Positions 16,870 to 26,437 are shown, numbered from the stretch's first letter. The stretch: DNA of 64,000 bases from an uncultured Eudoraea sp. (GCA_947258555.1 CAMYJF010000008.1:28476-92475); one strand, 5' to 3'. Numbers and translations: made by a program. Notes: generated by a model from the sequence alone, not told the origin.

Positions 16870-17487
16870 ATGGAAATAGTAGTTGCTAATGAAACCCATT
16901 TAAAATTTGCATCGATTATCTCTGAAACCATCGCAGAATCTGCCAAGGTCAGAGGTACAGGTATTGCATTGCGAACACCCGAATATCTCAGGCAACGAAT
17001 CCGAAATGGGAATGCAGTGATTTCCTTGGATGGAGATAAGTTTGTTGGATTTTGTTATATCGAGGTATGGGATCATAACCAGTATGTGGTCAATTCAGGT
17101 TTGATCGTACATCCGGATTACAGGCAGCTGGGCTATGCCCGCAAGATCAAGCAGGCCATTTTTAAACTCTCCAGAAAGAAATACCCCAAAGCAAAGATCT
17201 TTGGGATCACAACCGGCCTGGCCGTCATGAAGATGAATTACCAACTCGGCTATAAGCCAGTGACTTTTTCTGAGCTCACGGACGACCCCGAATTCTGGAA
17301 AGGTTGCCAAACCTGCAAAAATTTTGATGTCCTGACACGTACCGATCGTAAAATGTGCCTGTGCACCGGAATGTTGTATGACCCCGAAAAGAAGAATTCA
17401 AAAAAATCCAAAGCCTTGAATAGCAAAGCTTTCAGGCGACTAAAAAAGATCAAAGAACAACTTTTTCTTAAAAAGAACGGATCATGA
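16870..17487 (+). CDS. GNAT-family acetyltransferase heading the arginine operon
   Basis: This 205-residue protein has a GNAT acyl-CoA fold (about 1-130). The acyl-CoA loop is seen as VHPDYRQLGYARKIKQAIF near 80, close to the R/QxxGxG/A pattern. A C-terminal extension has four cysteines, CQTC near 146 and CLC near 162, followed by a Lys-rich tail; they may bind zinc. Its ATGA overlap with argG makes it part of the operon. The operon contains no argA or argJ, so this protein is the obvious candidate for the acylglutamate synthase that starts the pathway. Whether it uses acetyl-CoA or succinyl-CoA is open. Confidence 0.78.
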   Translation: MEIVVANETHLKFASIISETIAESAKVRGTGIALRTPEYLRQRIRNGNAVISLDGDKFVGFCYIEVWDHNQYVVNSGLIVHPDYRQLGYARKIKQAIFKLSRKKYPKAKIFGITTGLAVMKMNYQLGYKPVTFSELTDDPEFWKGCQTCKNFDVLTRTDRKMCLCTGMLYDPEKKNSKKSKALNSKAFRRLKKIKEQLFLKKNGS

Positions 17488-18665
17488 AAAAAATAGTATT
17501 GGCCTATAGTGGCGGTCTTGATACCTCTTACTGCCTTAGTAATCTCAGTCAAGAATATGGGTACGCTGTACACGCGGTGACAGTAAATACCGGTGGATTC
17601 ACCCCAGAAGAGATCGAGGAAATGAAAAAGCAGGCCATACAAATGGGCGCAGCACATTTTACAGCCATTGATGCGATCGAAACCTATTACGAAAAAGCCA
17701 TTAAATACCTGGTGTTCGGTAATGTACTTCGGAATAATACATACCCTTTAAGTGTTAGTGCAGAGCGGATCATTCAGGCCATGGAAATCGTTACCTATGC
17801 CAAAAAAATTGAGGCAGATGGGATAGCCCATGGCAGTACAGGTGCAGGTAACGACCAGGTTAGATTCGACACCATCTTTCAAACGATCGCTCCTGAGATT
17901 GAGATCATAACCCCGATCCGTGATAACAGTTTATCGAGACAAGAGGAAATCGATTATTTAAATTCCAAAGGGTATACTACTTCCTGGAATAAAGCCAAAT
18001 ATTCAATTAACCAGGGGCTCTGGGGCACTTCTGTTGGGGGAGCAGAAACCCTGACTTCCAGGAATCCCTTACCGGATGACGCATATCCTTCACAAGTAAC
18101 CGAATCCGTTCCTAAAACACTAAAACTCAGTTTTGAAAAAGGAGAACTCATAGCACTGGATGGGCGGAAAGATAGCCATGTTGCCAACATACAGAAACTT
18201 CAGCAAATAGCCGGCAATTACGCCATTGGCAGGGATATTCATGTGGGTGATACCATTATCGGCATAAAAGGCAGGGTTGGATTTGAAGCGGCAGCTGCTA
18301 TCCTGATAATAAAAGCGCATCATCTACTTGAAAAGCATACGCTCAGTAAATGGCAGCTCTTTCAAAAAGAACAAATGGCTTCTTTCTATGGCATGCTACT
18401 GCACGAAGGTCAGTACCTGGATGCCGTGATGCGTGATATTGAGGCTTACATGGACCATTCACAGAGATATGTGACGGGAGACGTATTTGTAACCCTGCAT
18501 CCGTACCGTTATGAGTTGGAAGGCATTGAATCAAAATACGATCTCATGGCTTCCGGAGCTGGCACCTATGGGGAAGAAAATAAAGGCTGGTCTGCAGATG
18601 ACGCCAAAGGATTTATTAAAATTTCGGCCAATGCCGGGAAAATAGCAAGGCAAATTCAGAAATGA
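17484..18665 (+). CDS. argG: Argininosuccinate synthase
   Basis: It condenses citrulline with aspartate using ATP to form argininosuccinate, the penultimate step of arginine synthesis. The N-type ATP pyrophosphatase loop is AYSGGLDTS (8-16). HGSTGAGNDQVRF near 112 is the conserved substrate-binding segment, and SINQGLWGTSVGG near 172 matches the family. At 393 residues it has the usual length of about 400. It overlaps the GNAT gene by 4 bp and lies 1 nt before argC. Cytosolic. The remaining pathway genes follow in the same operon, so carbamoyl phosphate synthase is the main component missing from this window. Confidence 0.96.
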   Translation: MKKIVLAYSGGLDTSYCLSNLSQEYGYAVHAVTVNTGGFTPEEIEEMKKQAIQMGAAHFTAIDAIETYYEKAIKYLVFGNVLRNNTYPLSVSAERIIQAMEIVTYAKKIEADGIAHGSTGAGNDQVRFDTIFQTIAPEIEIITPIRDNSLSRQEEIDYLNSKGYTTSWNKAKYSINQGLWGTSVGGAETLTSRNPLPDDAYPSQVTESVPKTLKLSFEKGELIALDGRKDSHVANIQKLQQIAGNYAIGRDIHVGDTIIGIKGRVGFEAAAAILIIKAHHLLEKHTLSKWQLFQKEQMASFYGMLLHEGQYLDAVMRDIEAYMDHSQRYVTGDVFVTLHPYRYELEGIESKYDLMASGAGTYGEENKGWSADDAKGFIKISANAGKIARQIQK

Positions 18666-18666
18666 T

Positions 18667-19638
18667 ATGAAACGAATAGGAATCATAGGAGGGTCAGGTT
18701 ATACAGCCGGAGAACTGATACGTATTCTCATCAATCATCCCCATGTGGAGATCGATTTGGTATACAGTCGGACCAATCCAGGCAAACTCGTGTCGTCTGT
18801 CCACACCGATCTTACAGGACAGACAGAACTCGAATTCACAGATGATCCAGACAAGGAAGTTGATGTCCTTTTTCTCTGCCTGGGTCATGGTAAATCCAGG
18901 GCCTTTCTGGAGGAGCATTCTGTTTCCAGCAATACCATTTTGATCGATATGAGTCGGGATTTCAGGCTAAAAGAGGAGCCCGGCATACAGGATCGAACCT
19001 TTGTTTATGGGTTAACGGACCTAAACAAAGAAGCGATCACAGCCAGCAAGAGTATTGCCAATCCCGGTTGTTTTGCCACGGCTATCCAACTTGCATTATT
19101 ACCATTGGCCAAAAGTGGTCTGCTGGATAATGACATTCATGTGCATGCCATCACTGGAAGTACGGGCGCCGGTGTTATGCCCTCGCCTACAACCCATTTT
19201 TCATGGCGGAATAACAACGTGAGCTGGTATAAGCCTTTTGTGCATCAGCATGAAACTGAGATCATCCAAAGCCTGGAGCAGTGTGGTGCTAAACCAACAC
19301 TTCGGTTTCTGCCTATCCGAGGAGATTTTCCAAGAGGTATTTATGCGACAAGCTATACCCGGTTTTCGGGATCCCTTGAAGAAGCCCAAACGCTTTATAC
19401 CGATTACTATCGCAATTCTTGTTTCACAAAGCTCGCCTCTGAACCCGTTCATTTAAAGCAGGTGGTGAATACTAATTATTGCCATGTGCATCTGCATACA
19501 CATGAGGATCAACTCCTTGTTACTACCGCCTTAGATAATTTAATGAAAGGTGCTTCTGGCCAAGCTGTAGAAAATATGAATTTGGCCCTGGGTCTCCCAC
19601 AGGATACGGGATTACGAATTAAAGCATCTGTGTACTAA
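18667..19638 (+). CDS. argC: N-acyl-gamma-glutamyl-phosphate reductase
   Basis: This NADPH-dependent enzyme reduces acylglutamyl phosphate to the semialdehyde. The Rossmann motif IGIIGGSGYTAGEL starts the protein, and the catalytic Cys135 sits in the signature NPGCFATAIQLALLPL. The second conserved block, TGSTGAGVMPSPTTHFSWRNNN, follows near residue 165. Length (323) is normal. It lies between argG and proC. Whether the natural substrate carries an acetyl or a succinyl group depends on the first enzyme of the operon. Confidence 0.96.
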   Translation: MKRIGIIGGSGYTAGELIRILINHPHVEIDLVYSRTNPGKLVSSVHTDLTGQTELEFTDDPDKEVDVLFLCLGHGKSRAFLEEHSVSSNTILIDMSRDFRLKEEPGIQDRTFVYGLTDLNKEAITASKSIANPGCFATAIQLALLPLAKSGLLDNDIHVHAITGSTGAGVMPSPTTHFSWRNNNVSWYKPFVHQHETEIIQSLEQCGAKPTLRFLPIRGDFPRGIYATSYTRFSGSLEEAQTLYTDYYRNSCFTKLASEPVHLKQVVNTNYCHVHLHTHEDQLLVTTALDNLMKGASGQAVENMNLALGLPQDTGLRIKASVY

Positions 19639-19655
19639 CCAATAAATTGAGCAAA

Positions 19656-20453
19656 ATGAAAATAGCAATAATAGGAGCAGGCAACCTTGGTATTTCGATA
19701 GCAGAAGGAATTTTGCATTCCAATGGAGCCACGAGCATGTACATGACCCGAAGAGACCTGTCTGCGATACAGCCGTACGAGAAGTATGGCAATGTAATAG
19801 TCAGCTCAGACAACAGGGAGGCCGTAAAAGCATCAGATATACTCATCTGCTGTGTACAACCCGCACAATTTGCTGCAGTTTTGGAGGAAGTAAAAGATCT
19901 GCTTCACGAAAACCATATGATCCTTTCCACTATTACGGGATTCACGATAAGCGAGATAGAAGCTATCGTCGGTAAATCAGCCACCATAGTGCGGAGTATG
20001 CCTAATACAGCCATTGCTGTTGGTAATTCCATGACGTGCCTTTGTGCTAATGAGACAGGGAAAAATAAGATCGATATTGCGAAAGCTATATTTAACCGCC
20101 TCGGGCATACCATGGAGATCCAGGAAGATCTGATGCAGGCGTCTACTGTGATCTGCGCCAGTGGAATTGCTTTCTGGATGCGCCTTATCCGGGCCACCAC
20201 ACAGGGAGCTATTCAGCTGGGATTCCATGCCGAAGAAGCACAGGAATTAGCAATGCATACGTGCAATGGGGCAGCTTCGCTCTTGATATCCTCAGGCAAT
20301 CATCCGGAAGAAGAGATCGATAAGGTGACCACACCCATGGGATGTACCATTGAAGGTTTAAATGAAATGGAACACGAAGGGCTTAGTTCTTCCTTGATAA
20401 AAGGCATAGTTGCCTCCTATCAAAAGATCAGTGAATTCAGAAAACAAGAGTAG
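19656..20453 (+). CDS. proC: Pyrroline-5-carboxylate reductase
   Basis: It reduces pyrroline-5-carboxylate to proline with NAD(P)H. The N-terminal Rossmann fold reads IAIIGAGNLGISIAEGIL, and SMPNTAIAVGNSMTCL near 115 and VTTPMGCTIEGLNEMEHEG near 230 are the conserved ProC blocks; the latter replaces the usual PGGTT by PMGCT. I prefer the ATG at 19656 over the TTG at 19647. Its place between argC and argD is usual for this phylum and links proline with the ornithine branch, since glutamate semialdehyde cyclises to its substrate. Confidence 0.93.
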   Translation: MKIAIIGAGNLGISIAEGILHSNGATSMYMTRRDLSAIQPYEKYGNVIVSSDNREAVKASDILICCVQPAQFAAVLEEVKDLLHENHMILSTITGFTISEIEAIVGKSATIVRSMPNTAIAVGNSMTCLCANETGKNKIDIAKAIFNRLGHTMEIQEDLMQASTVICASGIAFWMRLIRATTQGAIQLGFHAEEAQELAMHTCNGAASLLISSGNHPEEEIDKVTTPMGCTIEGLNEMEHEGLSSSLIKGIVASYQKISEFRKQE

Positions 20454-20458
20454 AAGGT

Positions 20459-21586
20459 ATGGAATTGTTTGATGTGTATACTACCTATGACATAGCCCCG
20501 GTATCGGCAAAAGGCTATTACCTGTTCGATGGAGAAGGAAACAAATACCTGGACCTCTACGGAGGCCATGCTGTGATCTCCATAGGGCATGCCCATCCTA
20601 TCTATGTAAAAAAGTTAGTGGAGCAATTAGACCGATTGGCATTCTATAGCAATTCTGTAATCAGCCCCTTACAGCAGCAGGTTGCTGATATGCTGGAAAC
20701 CGAGTCGGGCTGCACAGACTATTCATTGTTCCTGTGCAATTCGGGTGCTGAAGCGAATGAAAATGCGCTGAAACTAGCTTCATTTTACACCGGTAAATCC
20801 AGGATCGTTGCTTTTAATAATGGGTTTCACGGAAGAACATCTGCCGCCGTAGCAGCCACTGATAATTCAGCGATCCAGGCCCCTATTAACAAGCAACACG
20901 CTGTTTCTATTTTGGCATTGAATGATCTGGTAGCATTAGAAAAGACCCTGGAGAAAGGCGATGTGGCCGCTATCATACTGGAAATGATCCAGGGCGTAGG
21001 CGGATTGGATGAACCTGAACCAGGTTTTCTTGACTCGCTCTATGAATTAGCACACAAATATGGAGCCCTGGTGATCGCCGATGAAGTACAATCAGGATTC
21101 GGCCGGACCGGCAAATACTTTGCCTTTCAACATTTTCCACAGCAACCCGATATCATTACTATGGCTAAGGGTATGGGGAACGGTTTTCCAGTAGCCGGGC
21201 TATTGATTCATTCTAAAATTGAGGCTAAAAAAGGTATGCTGGGAACAACTTTTGGGGGTAATCCGCTTGCCTGTACCGCGATATTATCGGTCATGGAAGT
21301 TCTTGCCAAAGAAAATCTTCTGGAAAATGCCACAAAAATGGAAGCGTACTTCCGCAAAAAGGCCAGTGCCCTTTCTCTTCCTCTTCAGGTGAAAGGTAAG
21401 GGCTTGATGCTGGGAATAGATTTCGGATTTCCGGTAAAGGAATTACGGGCCAACTTAATTTATACACATCAAATATTCACAGGTAGTTCCAAGAACCCAA
21501 ACGTATTACGGATCTTACCGCCTCTGAATATTGACGAGCAAGCTCTGGACCAATTATTTGATGCACTTAAAACAGAATTATCATGA
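20459..21586 (+). CDS. argD: Acylornithine aminotransferase
   Basis: This PLP-dependent class III aminotransferase converts N-acylglutamate semialdehyde to N-acylornithine. The cofactor-binding features are FLCNSGAEANENALKLA (91-107), VIADEVQSGFGRTG (205-218) and the Schiff-base Lys237 in ITMAKGMGNGFPVAGLL. At 375 residues it is of family length. It overlaps the next gene, argF', by 4 bp. The Bacteroidota enzyme may use succinylated rather than acetylated substrates, which sequence alone does not settle. Confidence 0.95.
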   Translation: MELFDVYTTYDIAPVSAKGYYLFDGEGNKYLDLYGGHAVISIGHAHPIYVKKLVEQLDRLAFYSNSVISPLQQQVADMLETESGCTDYSLFLCNSGAEANENALKLASFYTGKSRIVAFNNGFHGRTSAAVAATDNSAIQAPINKQHAVSILALNDLVALEKTLEKGDVAAIILEMIQGVGGLDEPEPGFLDSLYELAHKYGALVIADEVQSGFGRTGKYFAFQHFPQQPDIITMAKGMGNGFPVAGLLIHSKIEAKKGMLGTTFGGNPLACTAILSVMEVLAKENLLENATKMEAYFRKKASALSLPLQVKGKGLMLGIDFGFPVKELRANLIYTHQIFTGSSKNPNVLRILPPLNIDEQALDQLFDALKTELS

Positions 21587-22518
21587 AGCATTTCTTAGGA
21601 ATTGAAGCCATTGATGATATGCATCTCTGGGTCCGGGAGGCAAGGGATCTGAAAAAAGACCCGGCAGCCTATTCGCATCTGGGGAAAAACAAAACACTGG
21701 GCTTGCTCTTTTTTAACAACAGTCTCAGAACGCGAATGAGCACCCAGAAGGCTGCTTTTAATCTGGGATTGAACGCCCTGGTCATGAATGTAGGGCAAGA
21801 TGGTTGGTCTCTGGAATTCGAAGACAATGTGATCATGAATGGCGAATCCGCAGAGCACATCAAAGAAGCAGCAGGGGTACTTGGTCAGTATTGCGACCTC
21901 ATTGGGGTTCGTGCTTTTGCCGGCCTCAAAGACAAAGAAAAGGATGAGAAGGATAGGGTGCTCAATGCCCTGGCAACTTATTCCGGCATCCCGGTGATCA
22001 ATATGGAGAGCACACTTGGCCATCCCTTGCAAGCCCTGGCAGATGCCATTACTATTGATGAGAACAAAATAGTGGAACGGCCAAAAGTTGTGCTATCCTG
22101 GGCACCACACCCCAGAGCTTTGCCCCATGCGGTTCCACATTCATTTGTCAGAATGATCCAACAAATAACGGCAGACCTGGTCATAACACATCCGGAAGGA
22201 TATGAACTGGATCCGGGTGTTACTCAAAATACAACCATAGAATACGATCAGGAGAAAGCGCTGAAGGATGCCGATTTTGTCTATGTCAAAAACTGGAGTA
22301 GTTATTCTCAATACGGAAAAGTACTTTCTCAGGATACCAGTTGGATGATGACCCGGGAAAAGCTAGGTACAGCGAATTTCATGCATTGCCTGCCGGTAAG
22401 ACGAAATGTAGTCGTTTCAGGCGAAGTCCTCGAAGGAAATAAATCACTTGTCATGCAACAGGCAAATAACAGAACGTATGCTGCGCAGCTCGTCCTGAAA
22501 AAATTATTGGGATCATGA
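21583..22518 (+). CDS. argF': N-acylornithine carbamoyltransferase (ArgF', acetyl/succinyl-ornithine type)
   Basis: It carbamoylates N-acylornithine instead of free ornithine. The carbamoyl-phosphate motif is SLRTRMSTQKAA (47-58), STRT-like. HPLQALAD near 147 and HCLPVRRNVV near 267 follow the acylornithine transcarbamylase pattern, the latter replacing HCLP-x-E of OTCases. At residue 90, which I recall as deciding acetyl (Glu) versus succinyl (Pro) substrates, this protein has Ala in NGESAEH. The specificity therefore cannot be read directly. Length (311) matches the Bacteroides enzyme. It overlaps both neighbours by 4 bp. Confidence 0.93.
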   Translation: MKHFLGIEAIDDMHLWVREARDLKKDPAAYSHLGKNKTLGLLFFNNSLRTRMSTQKAAFNLGLNALVMNVGQDGWSLEFEDNVIMNGESAEHIKEAAGVLGQYCDLIGVRAFAGLKDKEKDEKDRVLNALATYSGIPVINMESTLGHPLQALADAITIDENKIVERPKVVLSWAPHPRALPHAVPHSFVRMIQQITADLVITHPEGYELDPGVTQNTTIEYDQEKALKDADFVYVKNWSSYSQYGKVLSQDTSWMMTREKLGTANFMHCLPVRRNVVVSGEVLEGNKSLVMQQANNRTYAAQLVLKKLLGS

Positions 22519-23297
22519 AAAAGAAGCAGCTGTCCATAGTTAAGATTGGTGGGGAGATCCTGAACGAGGAAAACACAACAGAGATATTCCTGAAAAAATT
22601 CAAGGCTCTGCCCGGGAAAAAAATACTCGTACATGGAGGTGGCAAACAAGCCAGTACCCTTGCAGGTAACATGGGAATTGAAAGCAAAATGGTCAATGGC
22701 AGGCGCATTACAGATGCCGCAAATCTCGATATTGCGATCATGGTTTATGGTGGCTTATTGAATAAAAAGCTCGTGGCCAGGCTGCAAGCTTCGGGGTGCC
22801 CTGCCATAGGTGTAAGTGGCGCAGATGGTAATGCTGTCCTCGCCAATAAAAGGCCTCCTGAACCTATAGATTTTGGGTTTGCAGGGGATATTGAAAAAGT
22901 AAACACAGATTTCATAAACCTGCTGTTGGAGGGAGGATATACCCCTGTAATGTGTGCTCTTTCGCATGATGGCAAAGGCCAAATGTTGAATACGAATGCC
23001 GACACAATTGCTGCAGAAACGGCTATTGCCATGAGTTCCCTGTACGATACCAAACTGTATTATGTATTTGATAAACCCGGTGTTCTTGAAGATGTGAATG
23101 ATGAAAGTTCTGTCATACGCGACATGAGTGAAGCAAACTACCAGGACTTGATCGAATCAAATCAAATAACCGATGGGATGATCCCAAAGCTTGATAATGG
23201 GTATCACGCCTTGCACCACCAGGTTGGGCAGGTGCAATTAGGGAGCGCTGACATGCTTTCAGACGCAAATAATCCTTCAACCCGGATACGATTATGA
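22515..23297 (+). CDS. argB: N-acylglutamate kinase
   Basis: It phosphorylates N-acylglutamate with ATP. The amino-acid kinase fold shows VKIGGEIL (10-17), ILVHGGGKQAS (36-46), NGRRITDAANLD near 60 and MLNTNADTIAAETAIAM near 157. It is short (260) and has no N-terminal arginine-sensing helix, so strong allosteric feedback by arginine is not expected. It overlaps argF' and argE by 4 bp each, which fits translational coupling. Confidence 0.95.
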   Translation: MKKKQLSIVKIGGEILNEENTTEIFLKKFKALPGKKILVHGGGKQASTLAGNMGIESKMVNGRRITDAANLDIAIMVYGGLLNKKLVARLQASGCPAIGVSGADGNAVLANKRPPEPIDFGFAGDIEKVNTDFINLLLEGGYTPVMCALSHDGKGQMLNTNADTIAAETAIAMSSLYDTKLYYVFDKPGVLEDVNDESSVIRDMSEANYQDLIESNQITDGMIPKLDNGYHALHHQVGQVQLGSADMLSDANNPSTRIRL

Positions 23298-24376
23298 GAA
23301 CAAAAAAGGAACTTTCAGACAAGGCGATAGTATTGCTGCAAGAATTGATAGCTACGCCTTCCTTTTCCACAGAAGAAGCACAAACGGCTTTGTGTATTCA
23401 GAATTGGCTGGACCAACTCGGGATACCTCAAAGGCGTTCCGGAAATAATATCATAGCACAAAATAAGCACTATGACGCCTCAAAACCCTCATTACTGCTT
23501 AATTCCCATCACGATACTGTAAAGCCCAATGCTGGATACACCAGAGATCCTTTTACGCCAGAGATCATCGATGGAAAATTGTATGGCCTGGGAAGTAATG
23601 ATGCCGGTGGCCCATTGGTTTCCTTAATGGCTGCATTTGCCTACTTCTATGAAGTTGCTGATTTATCACATAACGTTATCCTGGTAGCCTCAGGGGAAGA
23701 AGAGAATTCAGGTCCGAACGGACTTAGAAAAGTAATGACAGAGATCCCGGCCATCGATGTGGCGATCGTGGGCGAGCCTACCCTAATGCAATTGGCCATA
23801 GCCGAAAAAGGGCTTGTAGTCTTTGACGCAACTGTAAACGGCGTTTCCTCTCATGCGGCCCATCTAAACCTTGAAAATCCTATTTACAAATGCGTAGATG
23901 TGCTGGAATGGTTCAGGGATTTTAAATTCGATAAGGTCTCAGAATCACTAGGCCCGGTAAAGACCACGGTGACACAAATTAATGCCGGATCGGCGCACAA
24001 TGTAGTCCCTGCCCAGGTAGATCTGGTGGTAGATGTACGTGTAAACGATAAATATTCCAATCAGCAGATCGCAGAAATCCTGGAACGGGAAGCCCCTTGT
24101 AAAATGAAAGCGCGTTCCCTTCGGCATCAGTCATCATCAATTGATCCGGACCATCCTTTAGTAAAGGCAGGTGTAAAACTAGGTCGGGAAACTTACGGTT
24201 CCCCTACCCTTTCTGATCAGGCTGTCCTAACTTGCCCGTCATTAAAACTGGGGCCCGGCGACAGTACGAGATCTCACACAGCAAACGAATTTATATTTGT
24301 AGAGGAAATTTTTGAGGGGATCTCGATCTATATCGATATGCTTGAAGAATTCTTGCTCACTCCAACAAATAAGTAA
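23294..24376 (+). CDS. argE: N-acylornithine/N-acylcitrulline deacylase, M20 family
   Basis: This zinc-dependent M20 amidohydrolase removes the acyl group in the arginine pathway. The metal ligands are visible: HHD at 72-74 (His72, Asp74), Asp103 in GSNDAGG and Glu135-Glu136 in SGEEENSG. The dimerisation domain carries the conserved GVSSHAAHL near 188. Because the transcarbamylase of this operon works on acylornithine, the likely substrate is acylcitrulline, although ArgE-type enzymes are often promiscuous. The gene overlaps argB by 4 bp. Confidence 0.92.
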   Translation: MRTKKELSDKAIVLLQELIATPSFSTEEAQTALCIQNWLDQLGIPQRRSGNNIIAQNKHYDASKPSLLLNSHHDTVKPNAGYTRDPFTPEIIDGKLYGLGSNDAGGPLVSLMAAFAYFYEVADLSHNVILVASGEEENSGPNGLRKVMTEIPAIDVAIVGEPTLMQLAIAEKGLVVFDATVNGVSSHAAHLNLENPIYKCVDVLEWFRDFKFDKVSESLGPVKTTVTQINAGSAHNVVPAQVDLVVDVRVNDKYSNQQIAEILEREAPCKMKARSLRHQSSSIDPDHPLVKAGVKLGRETYGSPTLSDQAVLTCPSLKLGPGDSTRSHTANEFIFVEEIFEGISIYIDMLEEFLLTPTNK

Positions 24377-24400
24377 AAACAATCCTTAAATAGACTGTCT

Positions 24401-25684
24401 ATGAAAATTTGGGAAAAAGGAATTGGAATTGACGAAAAGATAGAGGCATTCACAGTTGGTGAAGACCGAATTCTGGATATGCATTTGGCAAAATATGATA
24501 TCCGGGCTTCAAAAGCCCATGCCCATATGCTAGGCAAAACAGGGATCATAGATAGGGAAGATAGCAAGGCATTGATAGACGCTCTAAATCAGCTGGATAG
24601 CAAAATTCAAGATGGATCTTTTCAGATCGAAAAGGAATTCGAAGATGTGCATTCTAAGATCGAATATGAACTGATCCAATTGCTCGGCGATACCGGAAAG
24701 AAGATACATACGGCTCGTTCCCGGAACGATCAGGTACTGACAGCTTTGCAATTATACCTCAAAGATCAGCTGCAAAACACTCATAAGGCCACGGAATCCC
24801 TGGGGCGGATCCTGCTAACGCTGGCCGAATCACATAAAGATGTATTGCTACCAGGATATACGCATTTACAGGTTGCCATGCCTTCATCATTCGGGTTGTG
24901 GTTTTCGGCCTATGCGGAAAGCCTGGCTGATGACCTGATATTTTTAGATGCCGCTTATCGCATAGCAGATCAGAATCCACTCGGAAGTGCGGCAGGCTAT
25001 GGGTCTTCCTTTCCTATAGATCGCGAGATGACTACAGCAGAATTAGAATTTAACACCTTGAAATACAATGTAGTTGCCGCTCAGATGGGTCGGGGTAAGG
25101 TAGAGAAAAGCGCTGCCATGGCCATCAGCTCCCTTGCCGGAACCCTGTCAAAACTGGCTGCTGATATCTGTCAATATTTAAGTCAGAATTTTGATTTTAT
25201 ATCCTTTCCAGATACATTGACTACTGGCAGTAGTATTATGCCGCACAAAAAGAATCCGGATGTTTTTGAGTTGATTCGGGCAAACTGCAATCAGCTTCAA
25301 AACGTGCCCAATGAACTCAATCTGATCACGGCTAATCTGACCAGTGGATATTTCCGTGACCTACAAATGACTAAGGGTATAATCATTAACGCATTTTCTA
25401 AGATCCATGCCTGCCTGGATATCCTACAATATAGCCTGCCCCAGATCGAGGTGCGAACCGATATCCTTGAGGAAGAGAAATACAAATACCTGTATTCGGT
25501 GGAAGAAGTGAATAAAGAAGTGATGAAAGGCACACCCTTTCGGGATGCCTATCAAAAGGTAGCGAAGGCTATTAAAAAAGGGGAATTCCAGGCACCTTCC
25601 GAACTGGATCACACACATGTTGGGAGCCTAGGAAATCTCTGTTTGGAAAAGATTGCAGAAAAGCTCGGTCGAACCATCGGCTAG
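24401..25684 (+). CDS. argH: Argininosuccinate lyase
   Basis: It splits argininosuccinate into arginine and fumarate, completing the pathway. The superfamily signature GSSIMPHKKNPD (276-287) contains the catalytic Ser. HTARSRNDQV (103-112) and GYTHLQVAMPSSFG (152-165) are the other two conserved regions. At 427 residues it is slightly shorter than the enterobacterial enzyme (about 457). It is the last gene of the operon; only 7 nt separate its stop codon from the convergent RluB-like gene, so no terminator fits between them. Confidence 0.96.
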   Translation: MKIWEKGIGIDEKIEAFTVGEDRILDMHLAKYDIRASKAHAHMLGKTGIIDREDSKALIDALNQLDSKIQDGSFQIEKEFEDVHSKIEYELIQLLGDTGKKIHTARSRNDQVLTALQLYLKDQLQNTHKATESLGRILLTLAESHKDVLLPGYTHLQVAMPSSFGLWFSAYAESLADDLIFLDAAYRIADQNPLGSAAGYGSSFPIDREMTTAELEFNTLKYNVVAAQMGRGKVEKSAAMAISSLAGTLSKLAADICQYLSQNFDFISFPDTLTTGSSIMPHKKNPDVFELIRANCNQLQNVPNELNLITANLTSGYFRDLQMTKGIIINAFSKIHACLDILQYSLPQIEVRTDILEEEKYKYLYSVEEVNKEVMKGTPFRDAYQKVAKAIKKGEFQAPSELDHTHVGSLGNLCLEKIAEKLGRTIG

Positions 25685-25691
25685 GCCGGGC

Positions 25692-26429
25692 CTATTTTAT
25701 CATTTGAAGATTGATTATTTCCTGCTGCCTAAGATGACGCCAGTGCCCTCTGGGTAAGTCTTTCTTTGTAAGTCCGGCAAATAGAACACGGTCAAGTCTG
25801 ATAACGTCGTATCCGAGATGTTCAAAGATGCGGCGTACGATTCGGTTTTTCCCACTGTGGATTTTTATGCCAACTTCCGACTTACCGCCCTGTTCTATGT
25901 AACTTATTTCATCCACCTTGACACGTCCGTCATCTAATTGGAAACCCGAACGGATCTTATCGAGATCTGCGGCCTTTACATTCTTGTTCAAAACGACATG
26001 ATATAACTTGGAAACACCGTGTCTTGGGTGTGTCAGTTTTTTAGCAAGGTCGCCATCATTGGTGAACAGTAGAAGTCCAGTTGTATTTCTGTCGAGTCGG
26101 CCCACAGGTACGAGTCGGCTTTTAGAAGCTTTGGCAACTAATTCCATTACAGTACGCCTGCCTTTTTCATCCTTTGTGGTCGTAATGAAGTTCTTAGGCT
26201 TATTAAGGAGTACGTATTCTTTTTTTTCGGCTTTAAGGAGCTCGCCATTAAAACGGACTTCATCGGTCGGATTCACCTTAAACCCCATTTCAGTAACTAT
26301 TTTCCCGTTCACACTTACATTGCCGGTTGCAATAAAGGTATCGGCCTCTCTACGGGAACAAATTCCGGCATGAGCAAGGTATTTATTCAATCGTATTTTG
26401 GTATCAGTACTTCCTGTCATCTTCATCAA
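25692..26429 (-). CDS. Pseudouridine synthase, RsuA/RluB family
   Basis: It isomerises uridine in rRNA. An N-terminal S4 RNA-binding domain (about 12-70; RLNKYLAHAGICSRREAD) precedes the catalytic domain, whose nucleophile is Asp113 in GRLDRNTTGLLLFTNDG. KLYHVVLN and GKNRIVRRIFEHLGYDVIRLDRV are further family blocks. Length (245) fits RluB/RsuA. I cannot tell RluB, RluE and RsuA apart with certainty; the S4 domain favours RluB or RsuA. A TAnnTTTG match (TACCTTTG) lies nine bases upstream of the start. Confidence 0.9.
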   Translation of the reverse strand: MMKMTGSTDTKIRLNKYLAHAGICSRREADTFIATGNVSVNGKIVTEMGFKVNPTDEVRFNGELLKAEKKEYVLLNKPKNFITTTKDEKGRRTVMELVAKASKSRLVPVGRLDRNTTGLLLFTNDGDLAKKLTHPRHGVSKLYHVVLNKNVKAADLDKIRSGFQLDDGRVKVDEISYIEQGGKSEVGIKIHSGKNRIVRRIFEHLGYDVIRLDRVLFAGLTKKDLPRGHWRHLRQQEIINLQMIK

Positions 26430-26437
26430 ATTGGCGC

